DNA of 64,000 bases, taken from NCBI GenBank assembly GCA_017435645.1, contig JAFSER010000042.1, positions 1 to 64,000 of the forward strand, given 5' to 3'. Shown piece after piece: positions 43,672-54,604 of this stretch. Within the stretch, counting starts at the first letter, position 1. The number at the start of each line of letters is the position of its first letter. A program made the translations under genes and the position numbers. The DNA is from Clostridium sp. (GTDB taxonomy: Bacteria; Bacillota; Clostridia; Clostridiales; Clostridiaceae). The notes under the pieces are model-generated. The model was not told the origin of the DNA and ran no database searches. It was given only the letters and a program-made list of their open reading frames with translations.

Positions 43672-44523
43672 ATGAAATTACCATTCAATATTGATTTAAA
43701 AGATAAAGTTTGTGTTGTAACAGGCGGAACAGGAATACTTTGCGGAGCAATGGCAGATGCACTTGCAGAATGCGGAGCAAAAGTTGCAATATTAGCATTA
43801 GGTCAAGAAGCTTGTGAAAATAAAGCTAAAGAAATAAACGATAAAGGCGGAAAAGCTATCGGTATCGAGGCTAACGTTTTAGATAAAGAAAGCTTAAAGA
43901 AAGCACACGAGATAATATTAAAAGAATTTGGAACAGTTGATATATTAATAAATGGTGCTGGTGGTAACCACCCAAAAGGAACAACAACTAAGGAATACTT
44001 AGAAGTTGAAGATTTAGAGAATGAAGATTTAGTAACATTCTTCGATTTAGATCCAAAGGGGATTGAATTTGTGTTCAACCTAAATTTCTTAGGAACATTA
44101 CTTCCATCACAAGAATTTAGTAAGGATATGATTAACAAAGAAGGCGCAACAATAATTAACATTTCATCAATGAACGCTTTCACACCACTTACTAAAATAC
44201 CTGCATACTCAGGGGCTAAAGCTGCAGTAAGTAACTTTACTCAATGGTTAGCAGTACATATGAGCAAAGTTGGTATAAGAGTTAATGCAATAGCACCAGG
44301 ATTCTTCGTAACTGCTCAAAATGAAAAATTATTATTTAACGAAGATGGAACACCAACAGCTAGAAGTGAAAAGATACTTAACAGTACACCAATGAAAAGA
44401 TTTGGTGAAGCTGAAGAATTAATAGGAACATTATTATACTTAGTATCTGAAGATGCATCAGGATTTGTTAATGGAGTTGTTATTCCAGTTGATGGAGCAT
44501 TCTCAGCTTATTCAGGTGTATAG
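43672..44523 (+). CDS. SDR-type fructuronate reductase (mannonate oxidoreductase)
   Basis: This 283-residue short-chain dehydrogenase has an N-terminal cofactor motif VVTGGTGILCGAMADALAEC (15-34), NGAGGNHPKG, the serine in NISSMNAF and the catalytic YSGAK (Y and K) further on. The C-terminal FVNGVVIPVDGAFSAYSGV is typical. In this operon it should reduce D-fructuronate to D-mannonate, the step done by the unrelated UxuB in E. coli. The assignment of substrate is from context. AAGGAGG precedes the ATG; eda follows after 12 nt. Confidence 0.87.
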   Translation: MKLPFNIDLKDKVCVVTGGTGILCGAMADALAECGAKVAILALGQEACENKAKEINDKGGKAIGIEANVLDKESLKKAHEIILKEFGTVDILINGAGGNHPKGTTTKEYLEVEDLENEDLVTFFDLDPKGIEFVFNLNFLGTLLPSQEFSKDMINKEGATIINISSMNAFTPLTKIPAYSGAKAAVSNFTQWLAVHMSKVGIRVNAIAPGFFVTAQNEKLLFNEDGTPTARSEKILNSTPMKRFGEAEELIGTLLYLVSEDASGFVNGVVIPVDGAFSAYSGV

Positions 44524-44535
44524 GAGGAAGTTATA

Positions 44536-45144
44536 ATGATATTAGAGCAATTAAAAGCTAATGGAGTTGTAGCTGTAATTAGAGGTAAGAGCCACGATGA
44601 AGCAAGAGGATATATGGAAGCTTGCTTAAGAGGTGGAGTTAAGGCGCTAGAACTTACTTACACAGTTCCAGATGTATGTACACTTATAAAAGAATATAGC
44701 AATCATCCTGAAGCATTAATAGGAGTTGGAAGTGTTTTAAATGCTAAGATGGCTGCTGATGCTATTGAAGCAGGTGCAAAATATGTTGTAAGTCCAGGAT
44801 ATAGTGAAGAAGTAAACAAAGTATGTAAAGAAATGAATACTTTATACTTACCAGGATGTATGACTGTTACAGAAATAATGAGAGCAATGGATGCTGGAAA
44901 TAAAATGATTAAATTATTCCCAGGAGATTTATTTGGAGCTAAATATGTAAAAGCTATAAAAGCACCAATTCCACATGTAGAAATAATGCCAACAGGTGGA
45001 GTTACTGTTGAAAATATGGAACAGTGGTTTGCTAATGGAGTTTCATGTGTTGGAGCAGGAAGTTCATTAATAAAAGGTTCTTTAGAAGATATAGAAAACA
45101 CAGCAAAAGAGTTCATGAAAAAATTTAAAGAAATAAAATCTTAA
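44536..45144 (+). CDS. eda: KDPG aldolase
   Basis: This 202-residue class I aldolase cleaves 2-keto-3-deoxy-6-phosphogluconate to pyruvate and glyceraldehyde-3-phosphate. The VVAVIRGKS start contains the active-site arginine (about residue 15), ALELTYTVP holds the catalytic glutamate (about 40), and the Schiff-base lysine lies in NKMIKLFPGD. EIMPTGGVTVENMEQW is the phosphate-binding part. The length is typical. It is the second gene of the GntR-controlled operon and completes the pathway begun by KdgK. Confidence 0.94.
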   Translation: MILEQLKANGVVAVIRGKSHDEARGYMEACLRGGVKALELTYTVPDVCTLIKEYSNHPEALIGVGSVLNAKMAADAIEAGAKYVVSPGYSEEVNKVCKEMNTLYLPGCMTVTEIMRAMDAGNKMIKLFPGDLFGAKYVKAIKAPIPHVEIMPTGGVTVENMEQWFANGVSCVGAGSSLIKGSLEDIENTAKEFMKKFKEIKS

Positions 45145-45209
45145 ATTTTGATAAAAATAATGTATAGATAATTTTTATAATCTATTAAAAAACAGAGGAG
45201 GAATATATC

Positions 45210-46271
45210 ATGGAAATGACGTTCAGATGGTATGGAAAAGATGATCCTGTTAAAATAGAATACATCAAGCAAATACCAGGAATGAAAGGCATAGTTACAG
45301 CTATATATGATATTCCAGTTGGAGAAGTTTGGCCACTAGAAAGAATTCTAGAGCTAAAGAAAGAAATTGAAAGTCATGGATTAAAACTTTCTGTAATTGA
45401 AAGTGTACCAGTACATGAAGATATCAAACTTGGTTTACCAACAAGAGATAGATATATAGATAACTATATACAAACAATAAGAAATTTAGCGGAGGCTGGA
45501 ATAGATACAATCTGTTACAACTTCATGCCAGTATTTGACTGGACTAGATCTGACTTAAATTATGAGTTAGAAGATGGATCAACTTGCTTAATCTATGATG
45601 AAGCTCAAGTTGCTAAAATGGATCCAGCTTTAGGTGAACTAGAATTACCAGGATGGGATACATCTTATGGTGAAGGTGGACTTAAAGCATTATTAGAACA
45701 ATATAAAGATATAGATGAAGAAGCTTTATGGAACAACTTAAACTACTTCATTCAAAGAATAATGAAAGTTGCTGATGAAGTAAGAATGAAAATGGCAATA
45801 CATCCGGATGATCCACCATGGGGTATATTTGGATTACCAAGAATCATAACTAACTTTGACAACTTAAAGAGATTTATAGATTTATACGATAGTCCATATC
45901 ATGGAATAACATTATGTACTGGTTCTTTAGGATGTACTAGAGCTAACGATATGGTTGAAATGGTTAATTATTTCGGTAAAGAAAGAAATAGAATCCATTT
46001 TGCACATCTTAGAAATGTAGAAATAACTGGAGATAGTAGCTTTAATGAAGTAGCTCACTTATCATCAGCTGGATCACTAGACTTCTATGATATCGTAAAA
46101 GCATATTGTGATTATGATTTCCAAGGACCATACAGACCAGACCACGGAAGAATGATCTGGGGAGAAACTGGTAGACCAGGATATGGTTTATATGATAGAG
46201 CATTAGGTGCTGTTTATATCAATGGTTTAATTGAAGCTATTCAAAAAGATAAGAAGAATAATAACAATTAA
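45210..46271 (+). CDS. uxuA: Mannonate dehydratase
   Basis: This 353-residue TIM-barrel enzyme removes water from D-mannonate to give 2-keto-3-deoxygluconate. It starts with METMTFRWYG-like family sequence ([20 protein letters not shown]). The metal-site region includes [33 protein letters not shown] and [12 protein letters not shown] near the end, all standard UxuA motifs (metal ligands H, C, H and D). GAGGAGG precedes the start. It lies between eda and uxaC. Confidence 0.96.
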   Translation: MEMTFRWYGKDDPVKIEYIKQIPGMKGIVTAIYDIPVGEVWPLERILELKKEIESHGLKLSVIESVPVHEDIKLGLPTRDRYIDNYIQTIRNLAEAGIDTICYNFMPVFDWTRSDLNYELEDGSTCLIYDEAQVAKMDPALGELELPGWDTSYGEGGLKALLEQYKDIDEEALWNNLNYFIQRIMKVADEVRMKMAIHPDDPPWGIFGLPRIITNFDNLKRFIDLYDSPYHGITLCTGSLGCTRANDMVEMVNYFGKERNRIHFAHLRNVEITGDSSFNEVAHLSSAGSLDFYDIVKAYCDYDFQGPYRPDHGRMIWGETGRPGYGLYDRALGAVYINGLIEAIQKDKKNNNN

Positions 46272-46289
46272 TTTTAAGGGGATAAAAAG

Positions 46290-47690
46290 ATGAAGGACTT
46301 TATGGATAAAGATTTCCTACTTGATAATGAAGTAGCAAAAGTTTTATACCATAATTATGCTTCAAAGGTGCCAGTGTATGATTATCACTGTCACCTAGTT
46401 CCTATGGAAATAGCCACAGATAAGGAGTTTAAAAACATAACTGAAATGTGGCTATACCATGACCACTATAAGTGGAGAGCTATGAGAAGCTTTGGTATAG
46501 ATGAAGAATATATTACAGGAAAAGCAAGTGACTATGATAAATTCTATCACTTTGCAAAGATGATGCCTTACCTGATTGGTAACCCAATATATCATTGGTC
46601 TCATTTAGAATTAAGGAGATTTTTTGGAGTTGAAGAGCTTTTAAGTGCTGAAACTGCAGAGCTTATTTGGGAAAAATGTAATAAGGCAATAAAAGAAAAT
46701 AATTTAACAGCTAAAAAGCTAATTGAAATGGCTAACGTTGTTTATATAGGTACAACTGATGATCCAGCAGATGATTTAAAATACCATAAGCTAATAAAGG
46801 AAGATAAGGATTTTAACTGTTCAGTAAATCCATCATTTAGACCTGAAAGAGCAATGAAAATTCAAAATGCAGGATTTGTAGAATATATAAAAATCTTAGA
46901 AAATGTTAGTGGTAAAGAAATAAAATCATTTGATGACTTAAAGAATGTATTAGAAAGCAGACTAGACTACTTCTATGAAAATGGTTGTATGATTACAGAC
47001 CATAGCTTAGAAAGAGTTGTTTTTTATGACTTTGTTAGTGAAGAAATTAACGAAATATTTATTAAAGCATTGAATGGTGAAAATATAACTAATGAAGAAG
47101 CTTCAAAATACTCTGTAGCATTACTAATTGAACTAGGCAAAATGTATTCTGAAAGAAATATGGTAATGCAATTACATATAGGAGCTTTAAGAAACAATAA
47201 TACTAGAATGTTTAAGAGAGTTGGTGCTGATGCTGGATTCGATAGTATTGATGATGGCGAAATAGCATACTCATTATCAAGAATTTTAGATGCATTAGAT
47301 GTTGAAGATAAGCTACCAAAAACTATTTTATACTGCTTAAATCCAAAAGATAATGAAGTATTAGGTACTATGATTGGTAACTTCCAAACTGGAGGAATAG
47401 CAGGTAAAATTCAATTTGGATCAGGTTGGTGGTTTAACGATCAAAAAGATGGTATGGAAAGACAAATGATGGCGTTATCACAATTAGGACTTATAAGTCA
47501 ATTTGTTGGTATGGTAACTGATTCAAGAAGCTTTTTATCATATACAAGACATGAATATTTTAGAAGAATATTATGTAATTACTTAGGTGGATTAGTTGAA
47601 AGTGGCCAATATCCATTTAATGAAAAGATATTAGGTGAAATAGTAGAAAATATTTGTTACGGTAACTGTACAAGATATTTTGCCAGATAA
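46290..47690 (+). CDS. uxaC: Glucuronate isomerase
   Basis: This 466-residue enzyme of the amidohydrolase-like fold converts D-glucuronate to D-fructuronate (and galacturonate to tagaturonate). Family motifs are PVYDYHCHLVPMEIA (about 24-38, the HxH metal site), GTTDDPADDLKYH, MQLHIGALRNNNTRMF and TDSRSFLSYTRHEYFRRILC close to the C terminus. The length matches UxaC. It starts 18 nt after uxuA with AAGGGGA before the ATG and is the last gene of the operon, although it acts first after UidA. Confidence 0.96.
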   Translation: MKDFMDKDFLLDNEVAKVLYHNYASKVPVYDYHCHLVPMEIATDKEFKNITEMWLYHDHYKWRAMRSFGIDEEYITGKASDYDKFYHFAKMMPYLIGNPIYHWSHLELRRFFGVEELLSAETAELIWEKCNKAIKENNLTAKKLIEMANVVYIGTTDDPADDLKYHKLIKEDKDFNCSVNPSFRPERAMKIQNAGFVEYIKILENVSGKEIKSFDDLKNVLESRLDYFYENGCMITDHSLERVVFYDFVSEEINEIFIKALNGENITNEEASKYSVALLIELGKMYSERNMVMQLHIGALRNNNTRMFKRVGADAGFDSIDDGEIAYSLSRILDALDVEDKLPKTILYCLNPKDNEVLGTMIGNFQTGGIAGKIQFGSGWWFNDQKDGMERQMMALSQLGLISQFVGMVTDSRSFLSYTRHEYFRRILCNYLGGLVESGQYPFNEKILGEIVENICYGNCTRYFAR

Positions 47691-47695
47691 CTTTT

Positions 47696-47746
47696 ATACC
47701 ACTAAAATTATATATTGAATAACTCTATATATGGTTTTATTGGTAT
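47696..47746 (+). terminator. Hairpin after uxaC
   Basis: Imperfect stem with outer arms ATACCA (47696-47701) / TGGTAT (47741-47746) and inner arms TAAAA / TTTTA and ATATAT / ATATAT. The T-run is poor, so termination is likely but not certain. Confidence 0.55.
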
Positions 47747-48053
47747 TAATTAATGGTAGTATAATTAAAAATGTAGGTTTATAATAGTTTTTGTTAAGAA
47801 GATAACTAAGTTTTTATAAAAATTAATTAGACAAGCATTAATTCTATATAAAGTATTTTATTCCATATAGATATTAATATTTTTTAATTAATACTAAAAG
47901 AGTATTTAAATATTTAAATATGGGTACCATAAATATAAAGTCATTTATAAAAAATATTTTTGAATATATGGATATTATTATATACTTAATGTAAATGTAT
48001 ACATACGAGAGTATTATCCAAAAAAGCGAAAAAAATTAAAGGAGATAATTATT
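47747..48053. other. Promoter region of the symporter gene
   Basis: There is no gene here. A palindrome ATGTATACAT (47995-48004) contains the GTATAC core of the island's GntR operators, about 50 nt before the symporter start and downstream of a possible -10 TATACT. The flanking bases differ from the three good sites, so control by the same regulator is only suggested. Confidence 0.4.
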
Positions 48054-49445
48054 ATGTTACTTGACTTAATTAGTAAAAAAGAAAAACAAGTAAAATCATT
48101 TAATACTGGCGATAAAGTTGGTTATGCACTTGGAGATTTTGGGTGTGCAACATTCTTCGCATTTGTAAGTAGTTACCTAATGGTATTCTATACAGACGTT
48201 TTAGGAATTAGTGCAGCTGCAGTTGGGACATTATTCTTAGTAGCTAGATTCTGGGATGCTGCCAATGATCCAATAATGGGAGTTTTAGTAGATAAAGTAG
48301 GAACTGGTAGATACGGTAAATTTAGACCTTACGTTGTAAGATTTGGATTACCTATGATTCTTGTTGGTATATTAGCATTTACAGCTATACCAGGATTACC
48401 TAAATCTATGAAGTTACCTTATGCTTATGTTACATATATTTTATTTGGTATGTTATATACAGCAGTTAATATTCCTTATGGTTCATTAGCATCAGTTATG
48501 AGTAATGATCCAAACGAAAGAACAGCTTTATCTACATTTAGAAATGCTGGTTCATTAGCTGGAAATATCATAGTAATGTTTTTAGTTCCTAAAATAATAT
48601 TCAATGCACAAGGAGAAGTTACTGCAGAAGGTTTTTTAACTTGCGCTATAATATTGGGTATTTTATCTACAGTTTCATTTGTTTTTACTTTTAGATTAAC
48701 TAGAGAAAGAATAGTACATAGAGTAAACGAAGATAAGAAGAGCATTGCTCAAACACTTGGGTTATTATTGAAGAATAGAGCATTCATAGGAATAGCTTTA
48801 GCTTCATTTGCAATGATGGCTGGAAACCTTACATTAAGCGCTTTAAATGTTTATTTATTTAAAGATTATTTTAAAGCACCAGGACTTACTGCTCTAGGTG
48901 GGATGATTGGTATATTAGCATCTTTTGTAGCAATTCCAGCTGCAATTCCTGTAGCTAAAAAATTAGGTAAAAAAGAAGCAGCAGCATTTGGATCTTTATT
49001 TGCAGGAGCTATATATATAATAATGTTCTTTATTCCTAATTTATCACCTATGACATTTATTGTATTATCTTTTATAGCTGGATTAGGATTAGGATTAACC
49101 AATGCATTAATTTGGGCTTTAGTTTCAGATACAATTGATTATCAAGAATACACTACTGGAGCTAGAAATGAAGGAATAGTTTATTCTTCATATTCATTAG
49201 CTAGAAAGTTATCTCAAGTTGTATCAGGTGGTATTGGTGGTTTTGCCTTATCATTCTTAGGATATCAATCAGGAGTTACTCAACAAACAGAAGCTGTTGG
49301 TAAGGGAATAAAGAACTTAGCTACAGGTTTTGCTGGGGTTGGATTAATATTAACAGGATTAATATTAATGTTTGTATTTAATCTTTCTAAGAAGAAATTA
49401 GCTCAAATGAATGAAGAATTAGAAAATAGAAGAAATGCAGCTTAA
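48054..49445 (+). CDS. GPH-family glycoside (glucuronide) symporter
   Basis: This 463-residue protein has twelve predicted membrane helices and the signature of the GPH (MelB/UidB/XynB) group. KVGYALGDFGCATFFAFVSSYL is at about 22-43, FWDAANDPIMGVLVDKVGTGRYGKFRPYVV spans the first helix-loop-helix, and LVSDTIDYQEYTTGARNEGI lies late. These carriers bring in glycosides with Na+ or H+. Its place next to uidA and the glucuronate genes makes a glucuronide or glucuronate the likely cargo. AAAGGAG precedes the ATG. Confidence 0.9.
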   Translation: MLLDLISKKEKQVKSFNTGDKVGYALGDFGCATFFAFVSSYLMVFYTDVLGISAAAVGTLFLVARFWDAANDPIMGVLVDKVGTGRYGKFRPYVVRFGLPMILVGILAFTAIPGLPKSMKLPYAYVTYILFGMLYTAVNIPYGSLASVMSNDPNERTALSTFRNAGSLAGNIIVMFLVPKIIFNAQGEVTAEGFLTCAIILGILSTVSFVFTFRLTRERIVHRVNEDKKSIAQTLGLLLKNRAFIGIALASFAMMAGNLTLSALNVYLFKDYFKAPGLTALGGMIGILASFVAIPAAIPVAKKLGKKEAAAFGSLFAGAIYIIMFFIPNLSPMTFIVLSFIAGLGLGLTNALIWALVSDTIDYQEYTTGARNEGIVYSSYSLARKLSQVVSGGIGGFALSFLGYQSGVTQQTEAVGKGIKNLATGFAGVGLILTGLILMFVFNLSKKKLAQMNEELENRRNAA

Positions 49446-49475
49446 TATATAATATAAATTTAATTAATAATAATA

Positions 49476-49509
49476 GATATTAGCATTTTATATGTAGAAT
49501 GCTAATATC
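49476..49509 (+). terminator. Terminator after the symporter gene
   Basis: Stem GATATTAGCATT (49476-49487) / AATGCTAATATC (49498-49509). The following sequence is A-rich, so efficiency is uncertain. Confidence 0.6.
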
Positions 49510-49595
49510 TCAATAAATAAAGATTTACAAGTGTATCGCAAATTTTTACTTATTAGAATATATAATAAAAGACAGAATAAAAGGAGGCAACTTAG

Positions 49596-51365
49596 ATGGC
49601 AGATTTAAGAGTAAAACCGTATAACTTAGATGATGAAGGGGTAAAATGGGTTGAAGATACAATTGCAAATATGACAATTGAAGAAAAAATAGGTCAATTA
49701 TTTGTAAATATGGGAGCAAGCCGTGAAGAAGCATATTTAAAGAGTATTTTGGATAACTATCATATTGGTGCTGTTCGTTATAATCCAGGAAAAGCTGAAG
49801 AAGTATATGATCAAAATAAAATATTACAAGAAAACTCTAAAATTCCACTGTTAATAGCTGCAAATACAGAAATGGGTGGAAATGGAGCTTGTACAGATGG
49901 TACATATGTAGGTATGGAAGTTAAAATTGCAGCAACTCAAGACCCACATTATGCTTATGAATTAGGTAGAATATCAGGAGTTGAAGCGGCAGCTATAGGA
50001 TGTAACTGGAGTTTTGCTCCAATAGTTGATATCAACAGAAACTGGAGAAATCCTATAATATCTACAAGAACTTGGTCAGCTGATGTAGACCAAACTTTAG
50101 AATTATCTTTAGAATACATGAAGGGAATAATGGAATCAGGAATTCTTCCAGCTGCTAAGCACTTCCCTGGAGATGGTATAGACGAAAGAGATCAACACTT
50201 ATCTTTCGCTCCAAATACATTATCAGTAGAAGAATGGGATGCTACATTTGGTAAAGTATACTCAGGATTAATAGAAGCAGGTCTTCCATCAATAATGGCT
50301 GGACACATTGCTTTACCTGAATATGTATCACACTTTAATCCAAATGCTACAATTCAAGAAAGAAACATGCCAGCAACTTTAAGTAAATATGTATTAACAG
50401 ATCTTTTAAAAGGTCAAATGGGTTTCAATGGATTAGTTGTTACTGATGCATCTCACATGGTTGCTATGACTTCAGCAATGGCTCGTAAGGATATGGTACC
50501 AGCTGCTATAGCTGCAGGTAGTGATTTATTCTTATTCTTCAATGATCCAGATGAAGATTTCCAATGGATGATGGAAGGATATAAAAATGGAGTTATTACT
50601 GAAGAAAGACTTAATGATGCATTAACTAGAATATTAGGTTTAAAAGCTTCTTTAGGATTACACAAAAAAGCAAAAAATGAAATATTACAAAATAAAGAAG
50701 AAGCTATGGCTAAAATTGGCTTAGAAGAAAATAAGAAGGTTGCATTAGAAGTATCTGATAAGGCTATAACTTTAGTTAAGAATACACAAGATATCTTACC
50801 AATATCACCAGAAAAAACTAAGAAGGTTTTATTAGTTAAAGCTAAAGGATTCGAGGGTGGATTCGGTAAATTTATAGCTCTTATGCAAGGAGAGAAAAAA
50901 GGCTTCATAGATATAATGAAAGACCTATTAGAAGCTGAAGGATTTGAAGTAGAAATCTACGAATCACCAATAGATAAAGCTATGAAGTTGCCAAAAGAAG
51001 AATTAGCGGGTGCTTTAGGTAATATTTATGCTGGCAAGAGACCAATAGCTGAATTAAAATCAAAATATGATTTAATAATTAATTTAGCTGATGTAGGAGC
51101 TAGTGTTGATCAACGTCTTCAATGGCCACCAAGCAAAGGTACTCCAGATATTCCATTCTATGTAAATGAAATACCTACTATCTTTGTTTCATTACAATGT
51201 CCATTCCACTTAGCTGATGTACCTCAAGTTAAGACTTACATTAATGCTTATGATAATAAAGAAGAGACTCTTAAAGCATTAGTTGATAAGTTAATGGGTA
51301 GATCAGAATTCAAGGGTGTTAGCCCAGTTGATGCATTCTGTGGATTAGAAGATACTAGATATTAA
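49596..51365 (+). CDS. Glycoside hydrolase family 3 enzyme, cytosolic
   Basis: This 589-residue GH3 protein has an N-terminal TIM barrel: MTIEEKIGQLFVNMG, then KHFPGDG at 188-194 with H201 in the NagZ-like loop, and nucleophile D284 in VVTDASHM. A C-terminal alpha/beta domain starts at about 370 (DKAITLVKNTQDILPISP). KHFPGDG plus the histidine resembles beta-N-acetylhexosaminidase (NagZ) clades, but glucosidase or other activity is possible. No signal peptide is present. Its position after the glucuronide symporter suggests it trims hexosamine- or glucose-containing glycosides taken up by the cell. AAAGGAGG precedes the ATG. Confidence 0.87.
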   Translation: MADLRVKPYNLDDEGVKWVEDTIANMTIEEKIGQLFVNMGASREEAYLKSILDNYHIGAVRYNPGKAEEVYDQNKILQENSKIPLLIAANTEMGGNGACTDGTYVGMEVKIAATQDPHYAYELGRISGVEAAAIGCNWSFAPIVDINRNWRNPIISTRTWSADVDQTLELSLEYMKGIMESGILPAAKHFPGDGIDERDQHLSFAPNTLSVEEWDATFGKVYSGLIEAGLPSIMAGHIALPEYVSHFNPNATIQERNMPATLSKYVLTDLLKGQMGFNGLVVTDASHMVAMTSAMARKDMVPAAIAAGSDLFLFFNDPDEDFQWMMEGYKNGVITEERLNDALTRILGLKASLGLHKKAKNEILQNKEEAMAKIGLEENKKVALEVSDKAITLVKNTQDILPISPEKTKKVLLVKAKGFEGGFGKFIALMQGEKKGFIDIMKDLLEAEGFEVEIYESPIDKAMKLPKEELAGALGNIYAGKRPIAELKSKYDLIINLADVGASVDQRLQWPPSKGTPDIPFYVNEIPTIFVSLQCPFHLADVPQVKTYINAYDNKEETLKALVDKLMGRSEFKGVSPVDAFCGLEDTRY

Positions 51366-51403
51366 TTTTAAATTTAAAGATAATCTACTATTTAAATAAA
51401 TAT

Positions 51404-51447
51404 AAAGTCTATAAGATATTAATTTAATGTCTTATAGACTTTTTTAT
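51404..51447 (+). terminator. Intrinsic terminator after the GH3 gene
   Basis: Stem AAAGTCTATAAGA (51404-51416) / TCTTATAGACTTT (51430-51442), then TTTATTG. It marks the right end of the hexuronide island. Confidence 0.9.
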
Positions 51448-51690
51448 TGTATATCTAAGTATTAAATTAAAATAAATACAAGTAGTTAAATTATATTAAA
51501 AAGTGATAATTGAAAAATATAGAATTTAATTGACATAAAAAATTGTTAAATCTAAAATATAATAAAGAATATTTGTTCGAGATTAAATGAATTTAAATTT
51601 GATAATAATATAATTAAAAATATGGGAAATAATTTTTAAAAAATAGATTGTAGTATTATATATTTATTAAACTTAAGTTAGTGTTAAGAA
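51448..51690. other. Intergenic stretch before uvrA
   Basis: AT-rich sequence without a gene or recognisable RNA. A uvrA promoter must lie here, but I could not identify convincing boxes or a LexA/DinR-type operator. Confidence 0.4.
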
Positions 51691-51703
51691 ACGAGGTGCA
51701 TAT

Positions 51704-54529
51704 ATGAAAGATAAAATAATAATAAAAGGTGCAAAAGTACATAATTTAAAAAATGTTTCATTAGAGATACCTAGAGATAAATTAGTAGTGTTTACTGGAT
51801 TGTCAGGTTCAGGAAAGTCATCATTAGCATTTGATACTTTATATGCAGAAGGTCAAAGAAGATATGTAGAATCACTTTCTTCTTATGCAAGACAATTTTT
51901 AGGACAGATGAATAAGCCTGATGTTGAATATATAGAAGGATTATCACCAGCTATATCTATAGATCAAAAAACAACTAGTAAGAATCCACGATCAACTGTT
52001 GGAACTATTACAGAAATATATGATTACTTAAGATTATTATATGCAAGAATAGGAAAGCCATATTGTCCTAAATGTAAGATAGCAATAGAGCAACAAAGTG
52101 TTGATCAAATTGTGGATAGTGTAATGTCTCTTGGGGATAGAACTAAAATTCAAGTTTTAGCTCCTATAATTAGGGGTAAAAAGGGACTTCATGAGAAGGT
52201 CATAGACAATATAAAAAGAAGTGGTTTTGTTAGAGCCAGAATTGATGGAACTATATATGAGCTAACTGAAGAAGAGGTTAAATTAGAAAAAAACATTAAG
52301 CATAATATTGAAGCAGTGGTAGATAGGATTGTAGTTAAAGAAGGAATAGAAGGAAGATTAGCAGATTCTATTGAAACAGCTTTAAAATTAGCTGAAGGGT
52401 TAGTTTTAATTAATATTATAGGCGGAGAAGATATATTATATAGTGAAAAGTTTGCTTGTCCAGAATGTGGACTAAGTATAGAAGAATTAGCACCAAGGTT
52501 ATTTTCTTTTAACTCACCTTTTGGAAAATGTGATTATTGTGATGGTTTAGGAACATTAATGGAAATAGATGAGAATCTAGTTATACCAAATAAAGATTTA
52601 AGTATATTAGAGGGAGCTATTGCTACTTGGGGAGAAGGGCGATTAAAGGAAGATTCATGGACATATGCTATTTTAAAGGCAATAAGTGAGGAATATAATC
52701 TTGACCTATCAAAGCCAATAAAAGATTTAACAAGAAAAGAATTAGATCTAATATTATATGGAACTGAAGGCAAGAAGATGAAGGTTACATATACTAAAGA
52801 TGGAGTGAGAACTCAGTATAATTATGCATATGATGGTGAAATTAATTCGTTAAAAAGAAGATATAGAGATACTAACTCTGATATTATTAAAAGTGATATT
52901 GAACAGTATATGAGTGATAACCATTGTCCTAAGTGTAAAGGAGCAAGATTAAGAAAAGAAGCTTTAGCAGTGTTAGTTGGAGATAAAAATATTAATGAAT
53001 TTACTAAAATGTCTTTAAAGGAAGAACTGGATTACATAAATGATTTAAATCTTTCAGAAAAGGATAAAATAATTAGTGAACAAATAATAAATGAAGTGAA
53101 AAATAGATTAACATTTTTATTAAATGTAGGATTAGATTATTTAGATTTAGCTAGAAGCTCAGGAACCTTATCAGGAGGGGAAGCTCAAAGAATAAGACTT
53201 GCAACTCAAATAGGCTCTGCTCTTATGGGAGTATTATATATTCTAGATGAACCAAGTATAGGACTACACCAAAGAGATAATGATAGATTAATTTCTACAT
53301 TAAAACATTTAAGAGATGTAGGAAATACTGTAATAGTAGTTGAGCATGATGAAGATACTATGAAGGAAGCAGATTATATAGTAGATATTGGACCTAGAGC
53401 TGGAGAACATGGTGGAGAAATAGTTGTAGCAGGTACAGTAGATGACATTAAGAATTGCAAGAATTCAATAACTGGACAATATTTAACAGGAGAAAAGAAA
53501 ATAGAAGTTCCTGAAAAAAGACGAAAAGGTAATGGTAACTTTATAACAGTTAAAGGTTCAAAAGAAAATAACTTAAAGAATATTAATGTTAAATTTCCAT
53601 TAGGAACATTTACTATGATTACAGGTGTTTCAGGTTCAGGAAAAAGTACTTTAATTAATGAAATTTTATATAAGGGATTAAATAGAATAGTTAATAAAAG
53701 TAAGAACCCAGTAGGTAAGCATAAGGAAATACTGGGAGCCGAAAACATAGATAAAATTATAGATATAGATCAAAGTCCTATAGGAAGAACTCCAAGATCA
53801 AATCCTGCTACTTATACAGGAGTATTTGATATAATAAGAGAACTATTTGCAAGTACTCCAGAAGCCAAGATGAGAGGATATAAAGCAGGTAGATTTAGCT
53901 TTAACATTAAAGGTGGAAGATGTGAAGCATGTAGTGGTGATGGAATAATTAAAATAGAAATGCAGTTTTTATCTGACGTTTATGTACCTTGTGAAGTTTG
54001 TAAGGGCAAGAGATACAGTAGAGAAACATTAGAAGTTAAATATAAAGGAAAATCTATTTCAGATATTTTAGATATGACAGTGGAAGAAGCACTTAAATTT
54101 TTTGAAAACTTACCAAGAATAAAGAATAAAATTCAAACTTTATATGATGTTGGGCTTGGATATATAAGATTAGGTCAACCATCTACACAATTGTCAGGAG
54201 GAGAAGCACAGAGAATAAAGCTTGCATATGAGCTTTCTAAAAGAAGCACAGGTAAAACTTTATATATATTAGATGAGCCAACTACAGGGTTACATATAGA
54301 TGATGTAAGTAGACTTATTGAAATACTTCAAAGGTTAGTTGATGCAGGTAATACAGTAGTTGTAATAGAACATAATTTAGATATGATAAAATGTGCAGAC
54401 TATATTATAGACTTAGGCCCAGAAGGTGGAGATAAAGGTGGAAGTATAGTAGCAATAGGAACTCCAGAAGAAATAATAAAAGTAGAGGAATCATATACAG
54501 GAAAATATCTTAAGAAGATGTTAAGATAG
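51704..54529 (+). CDS. uvrA: Excinuclease ABC subunit A
   Basis: This 941-residue damage-recognition ATPase contains two ABC modules. The first Walker A is [20 protein letters not shown] (about 31-50) and the second [10 protein letters not shown] (about 640). Two LSGGEAQRI signatures and two [17 protein letters not shown] Walker B regions are present. Zinc modules are CPKC...CDYCDGLG and [20 protein letters not shown] followed by CEVCKG. It forms the UvrA2B complex with UvrB. It lies directly before the FHA-ftsW-pbp genes, a normal clostridial order. Confidence 0.98.
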   Translation: MKDKIIIKGAKVHNLKNVSLEIPRDKLVVFTGLSGSGKSSLAFDTLYAEGQRRYVESLSSYARQFLGQMNKPDVEYIEGLSPAISIDQKTTSKNPRSTVGTITEIYDYLRLLYARIGKPYCPKCKIAIEQQSVDQIVDSVMSLGDRTKIQVLAPIIRGKKGLHEKVIDNIKRSGFVRARIDGTIYELTEEEVKLEKNIKHNIEAVVDRIVVKEGIEGRLADSIETALKLAEGLVLINIIGGEDILYSEKFACPECGLSIEELAPRLFSFNSPFGKCDYCDGLGTLMEIDENLVIPNKDLSILEGAIATWGEGRLKEDSWTYAILKAISEEYNLDLSKPIKDLTRKELDLILYGTEGKKMKVTYTKDGVRTQYNYAYDGEINSLKRRYRDTNSDIIKSDIEQYMSDNHCPKCKGARLRKEALAVLVGDKNINEFTKMSLKEELDYINDLNLSEKDKIISEQIINEVKNRLTFLLNVGLDYLDLARSSGTLSGGEAQRIRLATQIGSALMGVLYILDEPSIGLHQRDNDRLISTLKHLRDVGNTVIVVEHDEDTMKEADYIVDIGPRAGEHGGEIVVAGTVDDIKNCKNSITGQYLTGEKKIEVPEKRRKGNGNFITVKGSKENNLKNINVKFPLGTFTMITGVSGSGKSTLINEILYKGLNRIVNKSKNPVGKHKEILGAENIDKIIDIDQSPIGRTPRSNPATYTGVFDIIRELFASTPEAKMRGYKAGRFSFNIKGGRCEACSGDGIIKIEMQFLSDVYVPCEVCKGKRYSRETLEVKYKGKSISDILDMTVEEALKFFENLPRIKNKIQTLYDVGLGYIRLGQPSTQLSGGEAQRIKLAYELSKRSTGKTLYILDEPTTGLHIDDVSRLIEILQRLVDAGNTVVVIEHNLDMIKCADYIIDLGPEGGDKGGSIVAIGTPEEIIKVEESYTGKYLKKMLR

Positions 54530-54604
54530 TGTCAGAATACTTGTCATTTTTATATATTAGAATTAATATATAATGGTAATATAATACTAATTTGAGGTGA
54601 AGCT

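Noticed and set aside
36041..51365. Polysaccharide utilisation locus with surface binding proteins
   Set aside because: All hydrolases lack signal peptides and there is no binding protein or SusC/D-like gene. The uptake system is a GPH symporter, so this is an intracellular glycoside pathway.
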